Assembly: GCA_018398765.1 (NCBI GenBank)
Contig: JAHBMJ010001705.1
Location: forward strand, 1-64,000
DNA: 64,000 nt
Origin: Chromera velia
Lineage: Eukaryota; Sar; Chromeraceae
Direction: 5' to 3'
The notes beneath the pieces were generated by a model, which was not told the DNA's origin, made no database searches, and worked only from the letters and a program-made list of their open reading frames with translations. The translations under genes were made by a program, and so were the position numbers. Numbering within the stretch: the stretch's first letter is position 1; each line of letters opens with the position of its first letter. Positions 22,959 through 39,516 of the stretch are shown here, piece by piece.

Positions 22959-24415
22959 GTGAAGAGAAAAGTTATCAACTACCCGCTCTCCACTAATGCG
23001 TGAGGGAACCAAAAAACAACACACAGGAGGAGCTGCACAGCACAGCACAACAACTGCGAAGGAAGGACGCGCTTTCCCCTCCCTTTCCCTCGCCCCAGCA
23101 GACCTCAGGCGACTTGCTGAGGAAGCAGTTGTCTCCAGAGCCCTTCGACGGGTAGTACTCGAAGGAGGTACACTTACAGTCTCCTGCACAAGCCTGCTGG
23201 CACTGGCTGAGTGTCTTTCGAGAAGATGACAGGTTCCCTCTCTCCTTCGTCTTCTTCCAGACCTGCGTGCATGCATGCCAGAAGCAATACAAAAGGGCAG
23301 GAAGTGCAAGGCCAAAGAAGTAAGAGAAGGGGGGCAAAGAGGCAAAAGCAGACGAGGGAGGGTGTTCGCATGCCGCCGCTGTTTTTGCCTGCCGGTCTCT
23401 TTTTTTCCTTTTGCTTTCTTCGAAAGACTCAGTCAAAGAGTCCATGTCAAAGACGTAGGGAGAACGTTCTGCCAATACTGCGATGCCGCCCTTTATTTGC
23501 AGTACAAGAACGTGTGCAGCAGCCAAACGCTTCTTTGCAGTACAAGAACGTGTGCAGCAGCCAAATGCTGAGACACCCAAACATTACACCATGCCCATTA
23601 CAGCTTTGCAATGCCCCTAGGAAAACGCATCCTCTCAAACCACACGGATTCGGTAAACAGAAAACCGACGCACCGACCCACTCACTCGGGAGAATCCTGC
23701 GAGACACTGCTCGTCGTCCGTGTTGGGTGCAAACTGCATCTCCCATCTCTCTTCATCCTGACAGACAGACAGACAGACAGACAGAGGCATTCTTTTCTTG
23801 TTGCTGTCTCTCTAGACTATAGACAGAGAGGAAGCCGAATCGACAGGCTGCGAAACGGAAGACTGACAATGCACAAGCAGACAGGCAAAGGCGCAAGGCA
23901 GACAGTTGACGGGGCTCGGTAATGCTTTCATCCATTCACCTTTCTTCTCTTTTTCGTTTGGCTACTCGCTTTGGTGATGATATTTCCTGGCACACTCCAA
24001 CAGATCCGATTTCAAGCGCGAGAACGCGTGCCACTGTGCATTCCACCATGTCCGTCTCGGAATTCAAGGGCAAAAATGGGAGAGGGGGGAAAAATCCAGA
24101 CAGAGTGAAAGAACAACCCGCAAGGCAAAGCGGTCCCATTGAATGAAGAGACACGCAGGAGGAAGAGAAAAGGAGCATTCCGAGGAATAGAGAGGCAGCG
24201 AAGATATTGTAATTGTGGATCCAGCATTGGCGCTTTTCCCGAGGGGATGTATTGGAGATCAGACAGAACAAACGGACAAACGGACAGACATTGTGCGTCT
24301 GGGCGTCCCACCGCGTGGCCCCATCCTGTCCGTCGGCATTCACCCCGCTGGAGATCTTGAATTTCTGCATCATTCAGACAGACAGACTATATGTTTCTTC
24401 TTCTCCCTCCTTTTC

Positions 24416-24448
<33 letters not shown>

Positions 24449-24470
24449 AAGAGAGAGAGGCAGACAGACG

Positions 24471-24502
<32 letters not shown>

Positions 24503-24774
24503 CCAACACCATGCATATTCAGAGGAGGAGTTCGAAGGATACGAGCAGGGAAAGGAAAAAATAAAGCTCGATGGAGGGACCGACAATCCTATCGAGAGGG
24601 GTAAGGAGAGAAAGAAATGGAAACTCAAGTCTGTCTGTTGATGAATCCTCTAACAAATCAAGCAGGAGAGAAACTTCGGAGATGGTTCCTCGTCTTCCAC
24701 CCAGAGCGTCTACGAAGAGGCCAGACAGAGAGGCAGAGGGTGTGTTTTTTCTTTGCCCTCCTTCTTTTCGCGAA

Positions 24775-24812
<38 letters not shown>

Positions 24813-27338
24813 GCAATCAAGCGTCTATCAGGACAAAGAGAGAGATATGCTGCCGAACATGTATGCAGCCAGACATGCAGACAGACAGAAGGAGTAGACT
24901 TACCCCCGTCTTCACATTCCACAGAGTGACGTAGATGCCGTTCCATCCGGCAACTCCCCATCTGCACGCCCTCCATCAGTCAGTTCAGCAGTGGCTTTCT
25001 TTCTTTCCTTCTTTCGCTCTCCTCTTGCTTGTCTCCACACGCAGGGAGACATGGAGAGAGAGAGATAGAGAGAGAGAGAGATCAAAGGACCTGTCAAATG
25101 GCGACAAATGAGAAGAACCGGTATCCGTCCACCAAATGTCAGCACAAATGGCAGAAAAGAGACAAGACAAGACAAGACAAGACAAGCCAAGACAAGACAA
25201 GAGGAGACCCACCGAAGATCCAAGGGAACCGCCACGTTTCTCCAGTGATATTCCTTCAAGCAGCCAGACAGGCAGCCAGGCAGGCACACAGGCAGGCAGC
25301 AGGAGCTTCAAACAGGCCGTCGTCTTCCTTCCATGCAGGGTCCTTTACCGATGAAAAACCAGAATCCCCAAGCAACATCCACGCACGCACGCAGTCAGTA
25401 AGGATATTTCGCCCAAAAAATCAGAAGACCGTCACGAGAGAGAAAGAAGCAACCGAAGGACCAAGAAAGCCAGAAGGGAAGGAGGGAAGGAAGGCAACAA
25501 ACTCATCCAGTCTGCTCACCGTTCCACCACCACAGCACGAAGCTTGGTTGTTCAATGTCTTCTGATTGTTGAATGCGCGAAGCGACGCACCAGGGCCAAG
25601 GAGCAGGCCTGCAGGCGCGCGGGGGGATAATGCAGAAGGCACGGAAGGGGAAAATGCTCCCTCGACGGAAAAATGTGTTTCTTTCCTCTAGTGCCAACTC
25701 TGTCTCTGCAATAGTGAAACAAAACACACACAGATTTTGTGACCCAGAGGTGTCTATCCGGCAGATTGGGCGGGCAGGCAGGCAAGCAAACCATTTCCTG
25801 TTTCACCATCCTCCTGACTCAACGCCATGAAAGGCTCTCTCTCTGTGCTTGCACCCGCCCGCCCTCCTTTTCCTTCCACTGACCGGAGGCCTTGTGTTGG
25901 AGGGCCGTGAGTCCCCCCGGCGCGTCTACCGCACTCCACTGATGAGTCCAGGAGGCCAGGTCCAGTCCTGTCTTGGCTTTCGTCACGACTTTATTGTTCT
26001 CCACAGTCAGCACCCCTCCAGTCTTTTTGTTCACAAGAACGAAGTCCCACGTGTACCTCATCAAAGGGTGTCTGCCATGGGGGGCCACGCAGGAGTGGTA
26101 GAAGGAAGAGCCTGAGTGACCGTTGCACGCGCCTGTGCCAGTAGACACCCACCCGCCTCTCCTGCAGCACGACGCCTCAGCATCTCCGCAGAAACTGCAG
26201 GTGTTTGGATCCCGGCACCCAGCATTCCAGCACTCTTTGAAGCCAGCTGCAACAAAAGAGAAGAAACAGAGAGACGCACCGAGAAGCGGACAAACGGGTA
26301 AGCAAACACAGATGGAGGAAACTGCACACGAAGCCGATCCGGCAGCGGACTAACGACCGCCGTGGTCTTTTCTTTCTTGCCGATCATCTCCGTCGATTAC
26401 GCACACTTCTCCAGCACTCGCCTAAGTCTCGACCCACCCCCCTTCCTTTCCCCTTCTCGCCCCTCCTCGCCCCTCCCCCTCCCCACACACAGGCAGGCAC
26501 CATCACTCTGTTGTAACTCACGCTGCGACCAGTCGTCCCCCTCAATGATCACGTCCATGTCTGCTGGATGGTTGATCTTCACGGTGGAAGGAAGCTGTCT
26601 GTTCGTAAGTCTGGGCGAGCAGCCCGTATCACCGGACCCAAAGAAGTGCAGGCCGCTACTTCCCGAGTAGGAAGACGAGTGCATCTTCCTCTTCCAATCC
26701 ATGAAGGTCATTGAACCCGACTGAACTCCCAAGGAGGAGCTAATCTGAAAACTCAGCAGATCGCGACAGGAAATGTCGGGTGCATTAGCGATGGAGAGGT
26801 ACGAATTGAACGGACTTTTATACGGAGAAAGCCGGTCAGAAATACGACAGAAGCAGGACAACGTATGAGACGTTTGCGAAAAAACGAAAGAGCATTGTCT
26901 GTGTGCTATGTCACCAGCGGAAGCAAGGGAGAGATCGAGTCAAGCTGAGAGACTCAGTGAGTGGCGAAAGCGTACGGACACAGACTCACGTCGAAGGCCA
27001 GCGTCGCCCCCGGGCCGATCGCGCATATCCCCGAATTCTTGCACGTATCCAGCTTCCACCTGATCCCTCCGCTTCCCCCTCTCGCGATCACCCACCATGT
27101 CTTCCTGGAATTATTGTAGATGTGCCTGCAGAAGAGTGCGAGGATTGGATATGTGCAGGTTTTTCTTATTCCCCCCTTTCTCCCATCTTCTTTTTTTTTT
27201 CGTACTTCCACTTCTGAGCAGTGGCTTCTCGAAAGCTTACCGAGTGGCACAGGTCCTCGTCCAGAAGGCTGCATGGGTTGTTGTCAGCAGAGAGACGAAA
27301 AAGACGGCCAATGCAAGAAAAGAAGAAGCGGCCATCAT
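7230..27338 (-). CDS. Giant secreted multidomain adhesin-like protein (PAN/Apple, TSP1, Thr-rich, C-type-lectin-like)
   Basis: Forty-one minus-strand exons from 27338 down to a TAG at 7230 join in one phase and encode about 2,081 aa. Exon 1 gives a signal peptide (MMAASSFLALAVFFVSLL). In order follow a cysteine-rich module (about aa 155-205) with a beta-trefoil-like stretch after it, PAN/Apple modules near aa 385-438 and 488-521, an acidic block (aa 769-980), three TSP1 repeats (about 1173-1385), PAN modules near 1400-1460, 1500-1555 and 1680-1751, a threonine tract (about 1577-1647), and a C-type-lectin-like region (about 1752-1950) with an acidic tail. No transmembrane segment or GPI signal is seen at the end, so it is probably secreted. 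TSP1 and PAN modules are known in apicomplexan host-binding proteins; a role in adhesion is inference. Most introns end in TGCAG. Donors are GTGAGT, GTCAGT, GTGGGT, GTCTGT or GTCGGT. Confidence 0.8.
7672..10084 (-). other. Exons 37-42: PAN module and C-type-lectin-like region
   Basis: Exon 37 (9871-10084) is a PAN module (SSAEECRDKCLAMAGRCKAF ... NTVCTVYD). Exons 38-41 (9367-9457, 9005-9196, 8590-8776, 7970-8049) give a Trp/Gly-rich region (LALGIHRAWAP, YSWVWYEDPAG, TVWCLQKWHDGNHWPGDW, WNGVNWNPFGG) with the late Trp-Cys spacing of C-type-lectin-like folds. Exon 42 begins at 7672 (CPRGDLWCLCWFQK). The lectin reading is tentative, and no clear calcium-binding EPN or QPD triplet was seen. Confidence 0.6.
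8078..8117. repeat. (GTCA)n microsatellite
   Basis: About ten GTCA units in the intron just upstream (in gene sense) of exon 41. The unit equals the GTCA core of many splice donors of this gene. Confidence 0.9.
10408..10786 (-). other. Exon 36: near-pure threonine (mucin-like) tract
   Basis: In the frame that joins exons 35 and 37, this exon encodes a run of 47 threonines, one serine and 18 more threonines, flanked by shorter Thr runs broken by Pro. It then returns to ordinary sequence (VCPSGSKQIGPHNADIPGC). The codons are mixed ACC/ACT/ACA/ACG, so the tract is not one simple repeat. Such tracts are usually heavily O-glycosylated stalks. The same bases are open in another minus frame (His/Tyr/Asn/Asp-rich) and on the plus strand (poly-Val). 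Confidence 0.75.
11138..12646 (-). other. Exons 33-35: PAN/Apple modules before the Thr tract
   Basis: Exon 33 (12597-12646) and exon 34 (11799-12058) close one PAN module (CMGYQSRF ... WVCELFRDG) and open another (NCWKANSPEQCRDDCKKNW). Exon 35 (11138-11216) continues it with GCKAFSFGYWGSEQ ... HDCNL. Phases 2, 1, 0 and 1 follow each other without conflict. Exon 35 ends at a pair of overlapping donors, GTCGGT and, 4 nt further on, GTGAGT; only the first keeps the threonine frame of exon 36. Confidence 0.7.
12940..14720 (-). other. Exons 29-32: three thrombospondin type-1 repeats
   Basis: Repeat 1 spans exons 29-30 (14615-14720 and 14270-14334): DGGWSEWSNWGRC ... RTRQCNNP ... GCMANQC. Repeat 2 is in exon 31 (13635-13965): DGGWGAWSEWGSCSRSC ... 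RTRICNNP ... CQDVGPCP. Repeat 3 starts at the end of exon 31 (GAWGAWSHC) and finishes in exon 32 (12940-13191): SATCDEGTRTRTRACTNP ... CTVMAC. All keep the W-x-x-W motif known for C-mannosylation. Repeats 2 and 3 have the C-x-x-(S/T)-C site known for O-fucosylation. Exon 32 then runs into a PAN module (GAYCQYERTCMGYQ) completed by exons 33 and 34. Confidence 0.9.
15212..15414. repeat. Compound (GA)n/(GACA)n/(CA)n/(GAAA)n microsatellite
   Basis: Two hundred bases of purine-rich repeats inside the intron after exon 27. On the coding strand this is a long pyrimidine tract. Confidence 0.95.
16471..16504. repeat. (CA)n microsatellite
   Basis: About 17 CA units in the intron after exon 25 of the giant gene. 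Confidence 0.95.
17061..17695 (-). other. Exon 24: acidic low-complexity block
   Basis: A single 635-nt exon encodes about 211 residues, of which the central 150 or so are rich in Glu and Asp with Gly, Ser and scattered Met. It starts LATWLLHVGFKYIPGM and ends LKRVYAPPQ, which look like ordinary folded sequence, so the acidic stretch is an insert inside the ectodomain. The exon is preceded by a very small exon (17928-17953), the least certain junction of the gene. Confidence 0.7.
18322..18400. repeat. 39-bp tandem duplication next to an exon end
   Basis: A 39-base unit at 18322-18360 is repeated at 18362-18400 with no visible difference. The second copy ends nine bases from exon 22 (18409-18489), so it lies at the 5' end of the following intron. 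The identity suggests a recent event. Confidence 0.95.
20645..20745. repeat. (GAAA)n/(GA)n microsatellite
   Basis: About 100 bases of GAAA and GA units in the intron after exon 17, pyrimidine-rich on the coding strand. Confidence 0.95.
21174..21200. repeat. Poly-G run with an unresolved base
   Basis: More than 24 guanines interrupted by one N at 21188. It lies in an intron of the giant gene. The length is probably uncertain because such runs sequence poorly. Confidence 0.95.
21929..21965. repeat. (CATC)n microsatellite
   Basis: Tandem ATCC/CATC units just upstream (gene sense) of exon 13. Here the coding strand is the purine-rich one, against the usual trend. Confidence 0.9.
22431..23262 (-). 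other. Exons 10-12: two PAN/Apple-like modules
   Basis: Exon 10 (23104-23262) reads SQCQQACAGDCKCTSFEYY ... DNCFLSK. Exon 12 (22431-22529) reads ECSDKCVADYFCSGWSY ... SCRVFG. Both match the PAN/Apple spacing of paired cysteines, a central C-x-(S/A)-(F/W) and a closing C-x-(L/V)-(F/S). Exon 11 (22756-22905) lies between them. All three exons are in phase 0 and the introns of exons 10 and 11 use GTCTGC and GTCTGT donors. Confidence 0.7.
23496..23566. repeat. Imperfect tandem duplication, period about 38
   Basis: A unit starting TTTGCAGTACAAGAACG at 23496 recurs at 23534 with near identity, in the intron between exons 9 and 10. Each copy contains a CTGCAAA or TGCAG-like motif. Confidence 0.85.
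24416..24501. repeat. (GACA)n microsatellite
   Basis: Two GACA blocks with a short purine-rich spacer, just upstream in gene sense of exon 8 (24290-24364). Another GACA block lies at about 24775-24808. On the coding strand they read TGTC. Confidence 0.95.
25161..25200. repeat. (GACAA)n repeat
   Basis: Eight pentanucleotide units, one of them altered, in the intron after exon 6 of the giant gene. Confidence 0.95.
25884..26246 (-). other. Exon 4: cysteine-rich module and beta-trefoil-like start
   Basis: The exon opens with a dense cysteine pattern (ECWNAGCRDPNTCSFCG, then SCCRRGGW, GACNG and HSCV) that I do not recognise as a named family. It continues with a Trp-rich stretch (TWDFVLVNKKTGGVLTV ... 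WSAVDAPGGL) resembling a beta-trefoil lectin repeat, finished by exon 5 (25520-25608). The trefoil reading is a guess from motif shape. Confidence 0.5.
27241..27338 (-). other. Exon 1 of the giant secreted protein: signal peptide
   Basis: The start was chosen at 27338, the first of two adjacent ATGs. The peptide has a short polar N-end, a hydrophobic core (FLALAVFFVSLL) and a small-residue cleavage site (THA-A). The exon ends at a GTAAGC donor (27240-27235) after two bases of a codon, and exon 2 (26990-27125) completes that codon. Confidence 0.8.
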
Positions 27339-33627
<6,289 letters not shown>

Positions 33628-34744
33628 AGAAGGGGGGGGCATCCATGGCGGATTTCGGGGGTACTTTTCGTTCTGCCCCACGCAGGAGTCGTCTGGACTG
33701 ATGATCTCAGGGACTCGGATTCAAGAGAAGAGATTGGCTCAGACATAGACTGCCATTTCTCCCTTTCCGCTTTCATTCACGATTGTCGTGAAGAGCTCCG
33801 AGAGCAAGCATACCGTTGTCATCGCATTCTCCTCTCTTCCCCCTTATGTTCTTGCAAGGATGCATCGATCCACAGTTCGCAGCCTGGCCGGGGCACTTGT
33901 GTCTTCCTCTCGCTATGGATCGATGACGGTATGAAAATTTCATGCTCTTTCGTGAACACCAAAGCGCAGAGGAGGGCACCATAAGTTTTGCATGCATGTC
34001 GATGCATCTTGGCATGATCTTAGATGAGCATGTGTGCAGTGAGTACAAGGTCCCTTACAACAACAATCGCATATGTATGAGAATGAACGCATATTGGCCT
34101 AGATATTGGCTGCTTAGCAGTGCTTACATATTTTAAAATTGATATGGTGAAAGATTACATCTCTCATCAGATATACCATTTAAAATGTTACGGTTATCTT
34201 ATTTAGGATGTTGTTATGTCTAGTGTTGTGTGCACTTTTCTAGGCACTTTTGCATTCAAAAATTGTGAATCTGACTGAATCAGAAACCCAAAAAGGCTTA
34301 GTCTGGGTTGTTAAAAAAAATAGTATATAACTAATAATAACTTAGTTCTGGCAATAAATAGATATAGTGAGAAGGCTTAGCGCCAGCAATCAATCAATCA
34401 ATCAAACTTAAATTATAACTAATTAGTACTAAAATTCTAGACTAAAATTAGTAATTACTAGACTGCCGGTGAGTGTCTATAACTTTTTTATATGAAAAAC
34501 AAAGAGAGCATATTCTATAAGCCAGTATTACTCGTGTACACGCATGCTCTACCAGAAGTGGACTCGGAAAAGTTTGAAAAAAACTAGGAAAAGAATTGCA
34601 TGTCCGTCTTATAAGCTTGTTTTACTAAAAATTAATTACTAGTACGTCTAAAATTAGGTCCTCAACCCTAATAAATTGGACCAAGTTTGGGACAATAGAT
34701 TTTCTAAAATTAAGTATCGCATCCAAAATTCTATATTTTGGACC
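33628..34744. other. Intergenic, turning AT-rich
   Basis: Downstream of MLH1 the composition falls to strongly AT-rich from about 34090, with a short (CAAT)n run near 34387. I see no coding signal. Confidence 0.6.
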
Positions 34745-36586
34745 CTAGTTTGGACCGGCCGATCTATATAAAGTATTGGAAGCCTCTGTAGAATTAAAGT
34801 GCATAATTAATATGTAGCAAAACGTCAAAAACACAGTTCTAGACTTTATAATCTTTATTTCGAGCGGGGGTTCAGACGAGACCGGCAGAGTGGCCCCTGT
34901 TCGTGGTATCAGGACGATCAGGCGTTTGGAGTCCTCCTGCACAGAAGGAACCATAGCAAACAGGGGAAGAGAGACGGGGATTTTGTAAACGAATGCGAAT
35001 CTGACGGATCGATTCACAGACGGAAACAGCTCTCGACTGGCTGATTGAGGGTTTGACGAACTGACTGACTAGCTGCCTGCTAAGACTCACTAGATAGCCA
35101 AGAGACTTGCTGATGGAATGACTTACCAAGTGAGGAGAGAAAGAGAAAAAGAAGAACTTACATGTGAAAGGAAAGAAAGAGAGATTCTACAAACCAAAAA
35201 AGAAACCAATACTGTGCAACAGACGAACGAAAGAAGATCCGGCGCCCTAGCTGAGTTCGGGCAGACAGCTCTCTTCGTGACCTACAGACGTGCTTTGAAT
35301 AGGCGCATATGTTTTCCTCAGTGGAAGTTCTATCATGAAAAACAAAATTGTGCACACTGGTTGCCTGCATGAGGGGGACGACGGCTTGTTTCATCAAACG
35401 GGAACGCAATGAGGAAACAACCTCTTTCATACACTCCCTCCGTTCTCTTCTTTCTCTGACCTCCCTTGCTCTTTGCATACTGGACTTTTGATACCCACCC
35501 TGCATTTTTCCTGCCCACGCCGATTTCATTCATTGAACTTTTTCTTTCTCACTCATTGACCTAGCTACTTACCCGTCGTTGGTCTTCACCTCCACTTTCT
35601 TCAGTGAGGCAGTGACGGTGATCAAGACCATGGGGCGGTGGGCGTGGTCCTTGATTTCCCCTGAGTACCCCTTGCTGACCACCCGTCCAAGCAGCCTGTC
35701 TCTAACCAGGGCGCTGACTGCTTGCTGAAAATCCGACAGCGTCTGTCTACACCTTGCTGACGCAGGGTTGTTACTCTCAACGGAAATGAGATTGTCATGC
35801 TTGACCTCCTCTCCACAGAAGAAGGGCAAGGAGACGAGAACGAGCTCCATTACGTCTCCACGCAGGATTGTGCAGGGAACCAAAAACACATTCGAATCTT
35901 CCTTGCTTTCCCGGACAAACTCGATGGCCAGATCCCCCACTTCAAGAGGCACTCCGCCTCCTCCAGCACTGCTTCAGTCTGTGGGTGGGCAAATCGACAG
36001 GCCCCGTAAATCCTCAATCGTGAGGCAGTTCACGCAGAGACGTCCCGGACGTGGACTCTTAACGAGACATGATCGGAGGAGGAGTTGACCTTCTAGCTCG
36101 AGAAGTCGACCCGCATTGCATGGAAAAGAGTTTTGTGGCACCAGACGATACCTCCGGCTCTTGCTCGCCTTTCAATTGCACTGACGAAGATGCCTTCGGC
36201 ACGTGTCTCAAGGAAGATGATGGGGCGTCGACGGGTGTGCAGACTTTGTGGGCGGTCCCCCTGTGCTTGACATGATTGCTCTGCACTCACGCACAAATGC
36301 ACAAATGAATCATGCAATGTGTGAGGGAGGATGCAGGGTTGAGTCTCACAGCTGGCAATTACTTGGAGAATCACTCGATCAGTTTCTGCCGAATCCCATC
36401 CATCGATCCCTCGATCCATCCATCCATTCCTCGATCTGTCCGTCTACCTGTCCGCTTATGTGTCTTCTCTCTACCTGCCTGCATCTCCTTACCTGTCTAC
36501 CGATTTCTGCATCCATCTATCTCTCTTGTCTGCCTGCCTGCCTGCCTGCCTGCCTGTCTGTCTGTCTGTCTGTCTCTCTGTCTCTG

Positions 36587-36636
<50 letters not shown>

Positions 36637-38694
36637 TATCGCCCACTCTCTGACTGACCATCATGGTGACACTGTTCTCCGGAGCAGTGGAGAACAGGGA
36701 CTCTGCGAGGAGGGAAATTGACGGGAAAGAAAGGGGAGAGGAGTCAGAGGAGAAACGGATGGGTGAGAAAAGAACAGGGCGGAAAGGTTGAGGGCAAGAG
36801 GGACTGTTGATGCCTGCTCTGTTGGGAATGGGCTTCTGCAATCTTGTCAGCCAAATGAAAGTCGCGGCGGGGTTATTTCCTCAACCAGACCCTTGAAAAG
36901 ATGACTTCTCACTTCGTTCTGCTTACGCACACCCACCACAACCGAGCGAGGATGCTTTCCGAGGCAGACAAAATGTGTAGAGAGCAACCAAAAAGTACAA
37001 GACAGAAAAACAGACAAACAGTTCACCGTTGCCGAAGAAGAACTCTGTGGGAGCCCACCCATCCAGCAGAGCCACCAGAGGAAGGAAGAAGTGGAAGATG
37101 GGCCTGCAGCCACACACACGAATTCACGCACAGGCAGGCAGGCATGCACAGAAAGAACATCCAAGGAGACAAACAGAGAGACAGACAGAAAACTGCATTT
37201 GGGTAGTCGATCCGAGGTGTAAATCAATCCTGTCTGTTTCCTCACCTAATTATCTGCTTTCTCTCTGTCCACAGCGACAGATGGTGAGGAAAACACAAAC
37301 AAGATCTCTTTCACACCCCAGACTAAAGAGACAAGAAGAAGCCGTTGAAGATCGAAGGATTGAAACGACGTTGACACAAACAAGTTCACTCATCCACTCG
37401 AGAGAGAAGAGAAGAGAGGAGACTCACGAGTTCAGAGCATCATTCGTCGAGAAGTCGAAGTGCTTCGCTTGGTTATCCTTGTGGGGGCCCACAGACATCA
37501 TGTAGCCTGCGTGCATGCACGCAAGCATCATTTCAAGAAACTACGCACCTGACCGATCGAGAGATCAGTGACTGAGTGACTGACTGTCTGATTGTGTGAC
37601 TGGCTGACAGACTCGCTTGCTTGCAGACGGAACCACAGCTCTAGCCACAGCTAGCAAAATGCCCCGTTGAGAGGGTGACTGACTGACCGGGACCTCAGGC
37701 CGCCGTTTTGACACCAGCAGAGGGGGCAGAAAGGGCCAACCGGGAGGGGCCCGGACACTCCCCTGCATGAAGATTCTCGGAGCACGTAGACAGCAGAGGA
37801 TCGAGAGAAGTAGTGTGAATGCCCCCGCATATTATTAATATATGCAAAGTTGTGCACCCAAATGGACATGGGTCAGGTCGTGTTTCAACTGATCGGGAGC
37901 ATGAATCCACGAGGAGAACGCCAGACTGGCCCTGAAGGTAGAGGACAGAAGAAGACGGGTCCATACCAGATTCTTTGATACGCTTGCTGCACCACGTGCA
38001 GGAACCCAGATGGTTGAAATCAATTATGAGAGACCGGCATATGAAAATGGACGGGGAGATAAAAGATACACATGCAGACAGAAACACTATGACGGAATGA
38101 CAGACAAGGAAATGGAACAAAGGGGGAATTGCCGGAATTCCGCATCAACCCGGTCACACGGTCAGACAGGCAACTTCATAGCTGTCGAACCGGACAGATG
38201 GAACCGCAGACGGACAGAACGCACCTGTCGTTTCCAATGCCGTCTTCCTTATCGCGTGGAATACCAGGAGTTGTTTTAGGTACTCACTGCACGAAGCAGA
38301 AAAAGAACAGAGAGAGAAGCCCCCACATGCGACAAGAAATACAGAAAATGAATCATGCTATCACACGAAAAGTGTTCTGTCTGTCAGTGAGGCAGCCAAG
38401 GATGAATGTATGAGGTTGGAAGTGGACCTAAAGAGAGACAAAAGCCGGAGGACAGAAGAAAAAAAAAGACAGTGTTAAGCAGAACATGCCTTCGAAGCGG
38501 CAACAGCAAAAACTGAACACATATATATCAGATATTAATAACAATCCGGAGATCGAAGGGAAAATTCCTTCCTTCCTTCCTCCCTTCCTTTCTAAGGCTT
38601 CCTTCCTTTCTTCCTTCCTTCCGTCCGTCCTTTCTTATATCTATATAGTGACTGCATTGTTTTCACAAGAGACTGACTCACAATTTTTCTTCAT
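34745..38694 (-). CDS. Hypothetical protein, ten-exon model
   Basis: I do not recognise this protein. Ten exons join in phase: 38682-38694, 38225-38282, 37858-37931, 37428-37506, 37027-37103, 36659-36702, about 36152-36280, 35999-36057, 35573-35968 and 34745-35000, giving about 394 aa. The middle contains a hydrophobic stretch (PIFHFFLPLVALL). The long exon at 35573-35968 has balanced, globular-looking sequence (VPLEVGDLAIEFVRES, FLVPCTILRGDVMELVLVSL). The most reliable part is 35573-37506. The 13-base first exon, the end of the seventh exon and the length of the last exon are uncertain; an AATAAA-like motif near 34855 suggests the transcript may end there. No signal peptide is visible. Confidence 0.55.
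36530..36633. repeat. Compound (CCTG)n/(TCTG)n/(CT)n microsatellite
   Basis: Begins just after the GTCAGT donor of the exon at 36659-36702 of the minus-strand gene. On the coding strand it is purine-rich (GACAGAGA...), against the trend seen elsewhere. Confidence 0.95.
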
Positions 38695-38876
38695 GGAGGC
38701 CCATCGGGGAGGAGCTCAAGGTTGAAGTTGTCAGTCTTTCCTGAAAGGCGTACCTCCCTCTTTGTACCTTCTATGACTGTACGGCTGTGCGTGTTCTCGA
38801 CTGACCCAACCACCCACTGTTGCTATAGTGACCCTGCTGACTCATTTTCTAGTGCATCTCCGTGCATGTCCGCGAC

Positions 38877-39075
38877 ATATATATATATATATATATGCAT
38901 TCACGATTTGTAAACTTTTATATTCATATATATATAGGCCATGCATGCAACGTGCATGAAATATGAATGCGCGACACCGCGCGATTAAATTGTCGCATGC
39001 AACACGCATGCAACACACATGCAACAAATTAACAATCAAACTGCAATTAACATGCAACGATGGTATATCGATATA
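38877..39075. repeat. (AT)n and dispersed GCATGCAAC motifs
   Basis: Short AT runs and several copies of CATGCAAC within about 200 bases. Related TTGCAAC motifs follow at about 39244-39282. They are not strictly tandem. Confidence 0.7.
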
Positions 39076-39430
39076 TGTTAACACCCACTCTCGTGTATAT
39101 TAATATAAAGGACGAGCTTTGCTCTGAACTATCGATATAATGACCAGCTGATGGACAGCAGTATTATCTTAATTAATAGATGGTTTCTCGCTGGTTAGAA
39201 AGCCGGCTTCTTCGCAACTGAAATTCTACACACGATTCGTACGTTGCAACAGCTTGCAACAACACCGTTGCAACACCGTTGCATGAATGTGAATGCCTCC
39301 ACACCCAGTGAAGGCAAACCCTCCTGCAGCGAAATTGGCCAGTGGCCGGCTGATCGAAGGTCCTTTCAGAAGGTGCGTCACAAGGTGCAGTGGATTGAGA
39401 TTCAGTTCGATTGATAAGTACCACTTGGTT

Positions 39431-39454
39431 CCGTGCCGTGCCGTGCCGTGCCGT
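39431..39454. repeat. (CCGTG)n short tandem repeat
   Basis: Four to five pentanucleotide units just upstream of the small ORF with a signal-like N-terminus. Confidence 0.9.
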
Positions 39455-39516
39455 GGAAGAACGGCTTCTTCATCTTTCTCTTCCGGACGGTTCTCCTGGA
39501 AGTGTCGTGCGCCAAG

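Noticed and set aside
24416-24808. Repeated GACA blocks as a possible CRISPR-like array
   Set aside because: They are simple tetranucleotide repeats without unique spacers, in a eukaryotic intron.
37679-37753. Exon-like segment with a CTTCATGCAG acceptor and GTCAGT donor in the unknown gene
   Set aside because: Its phase does not fit the exons on either side, which join well without it.
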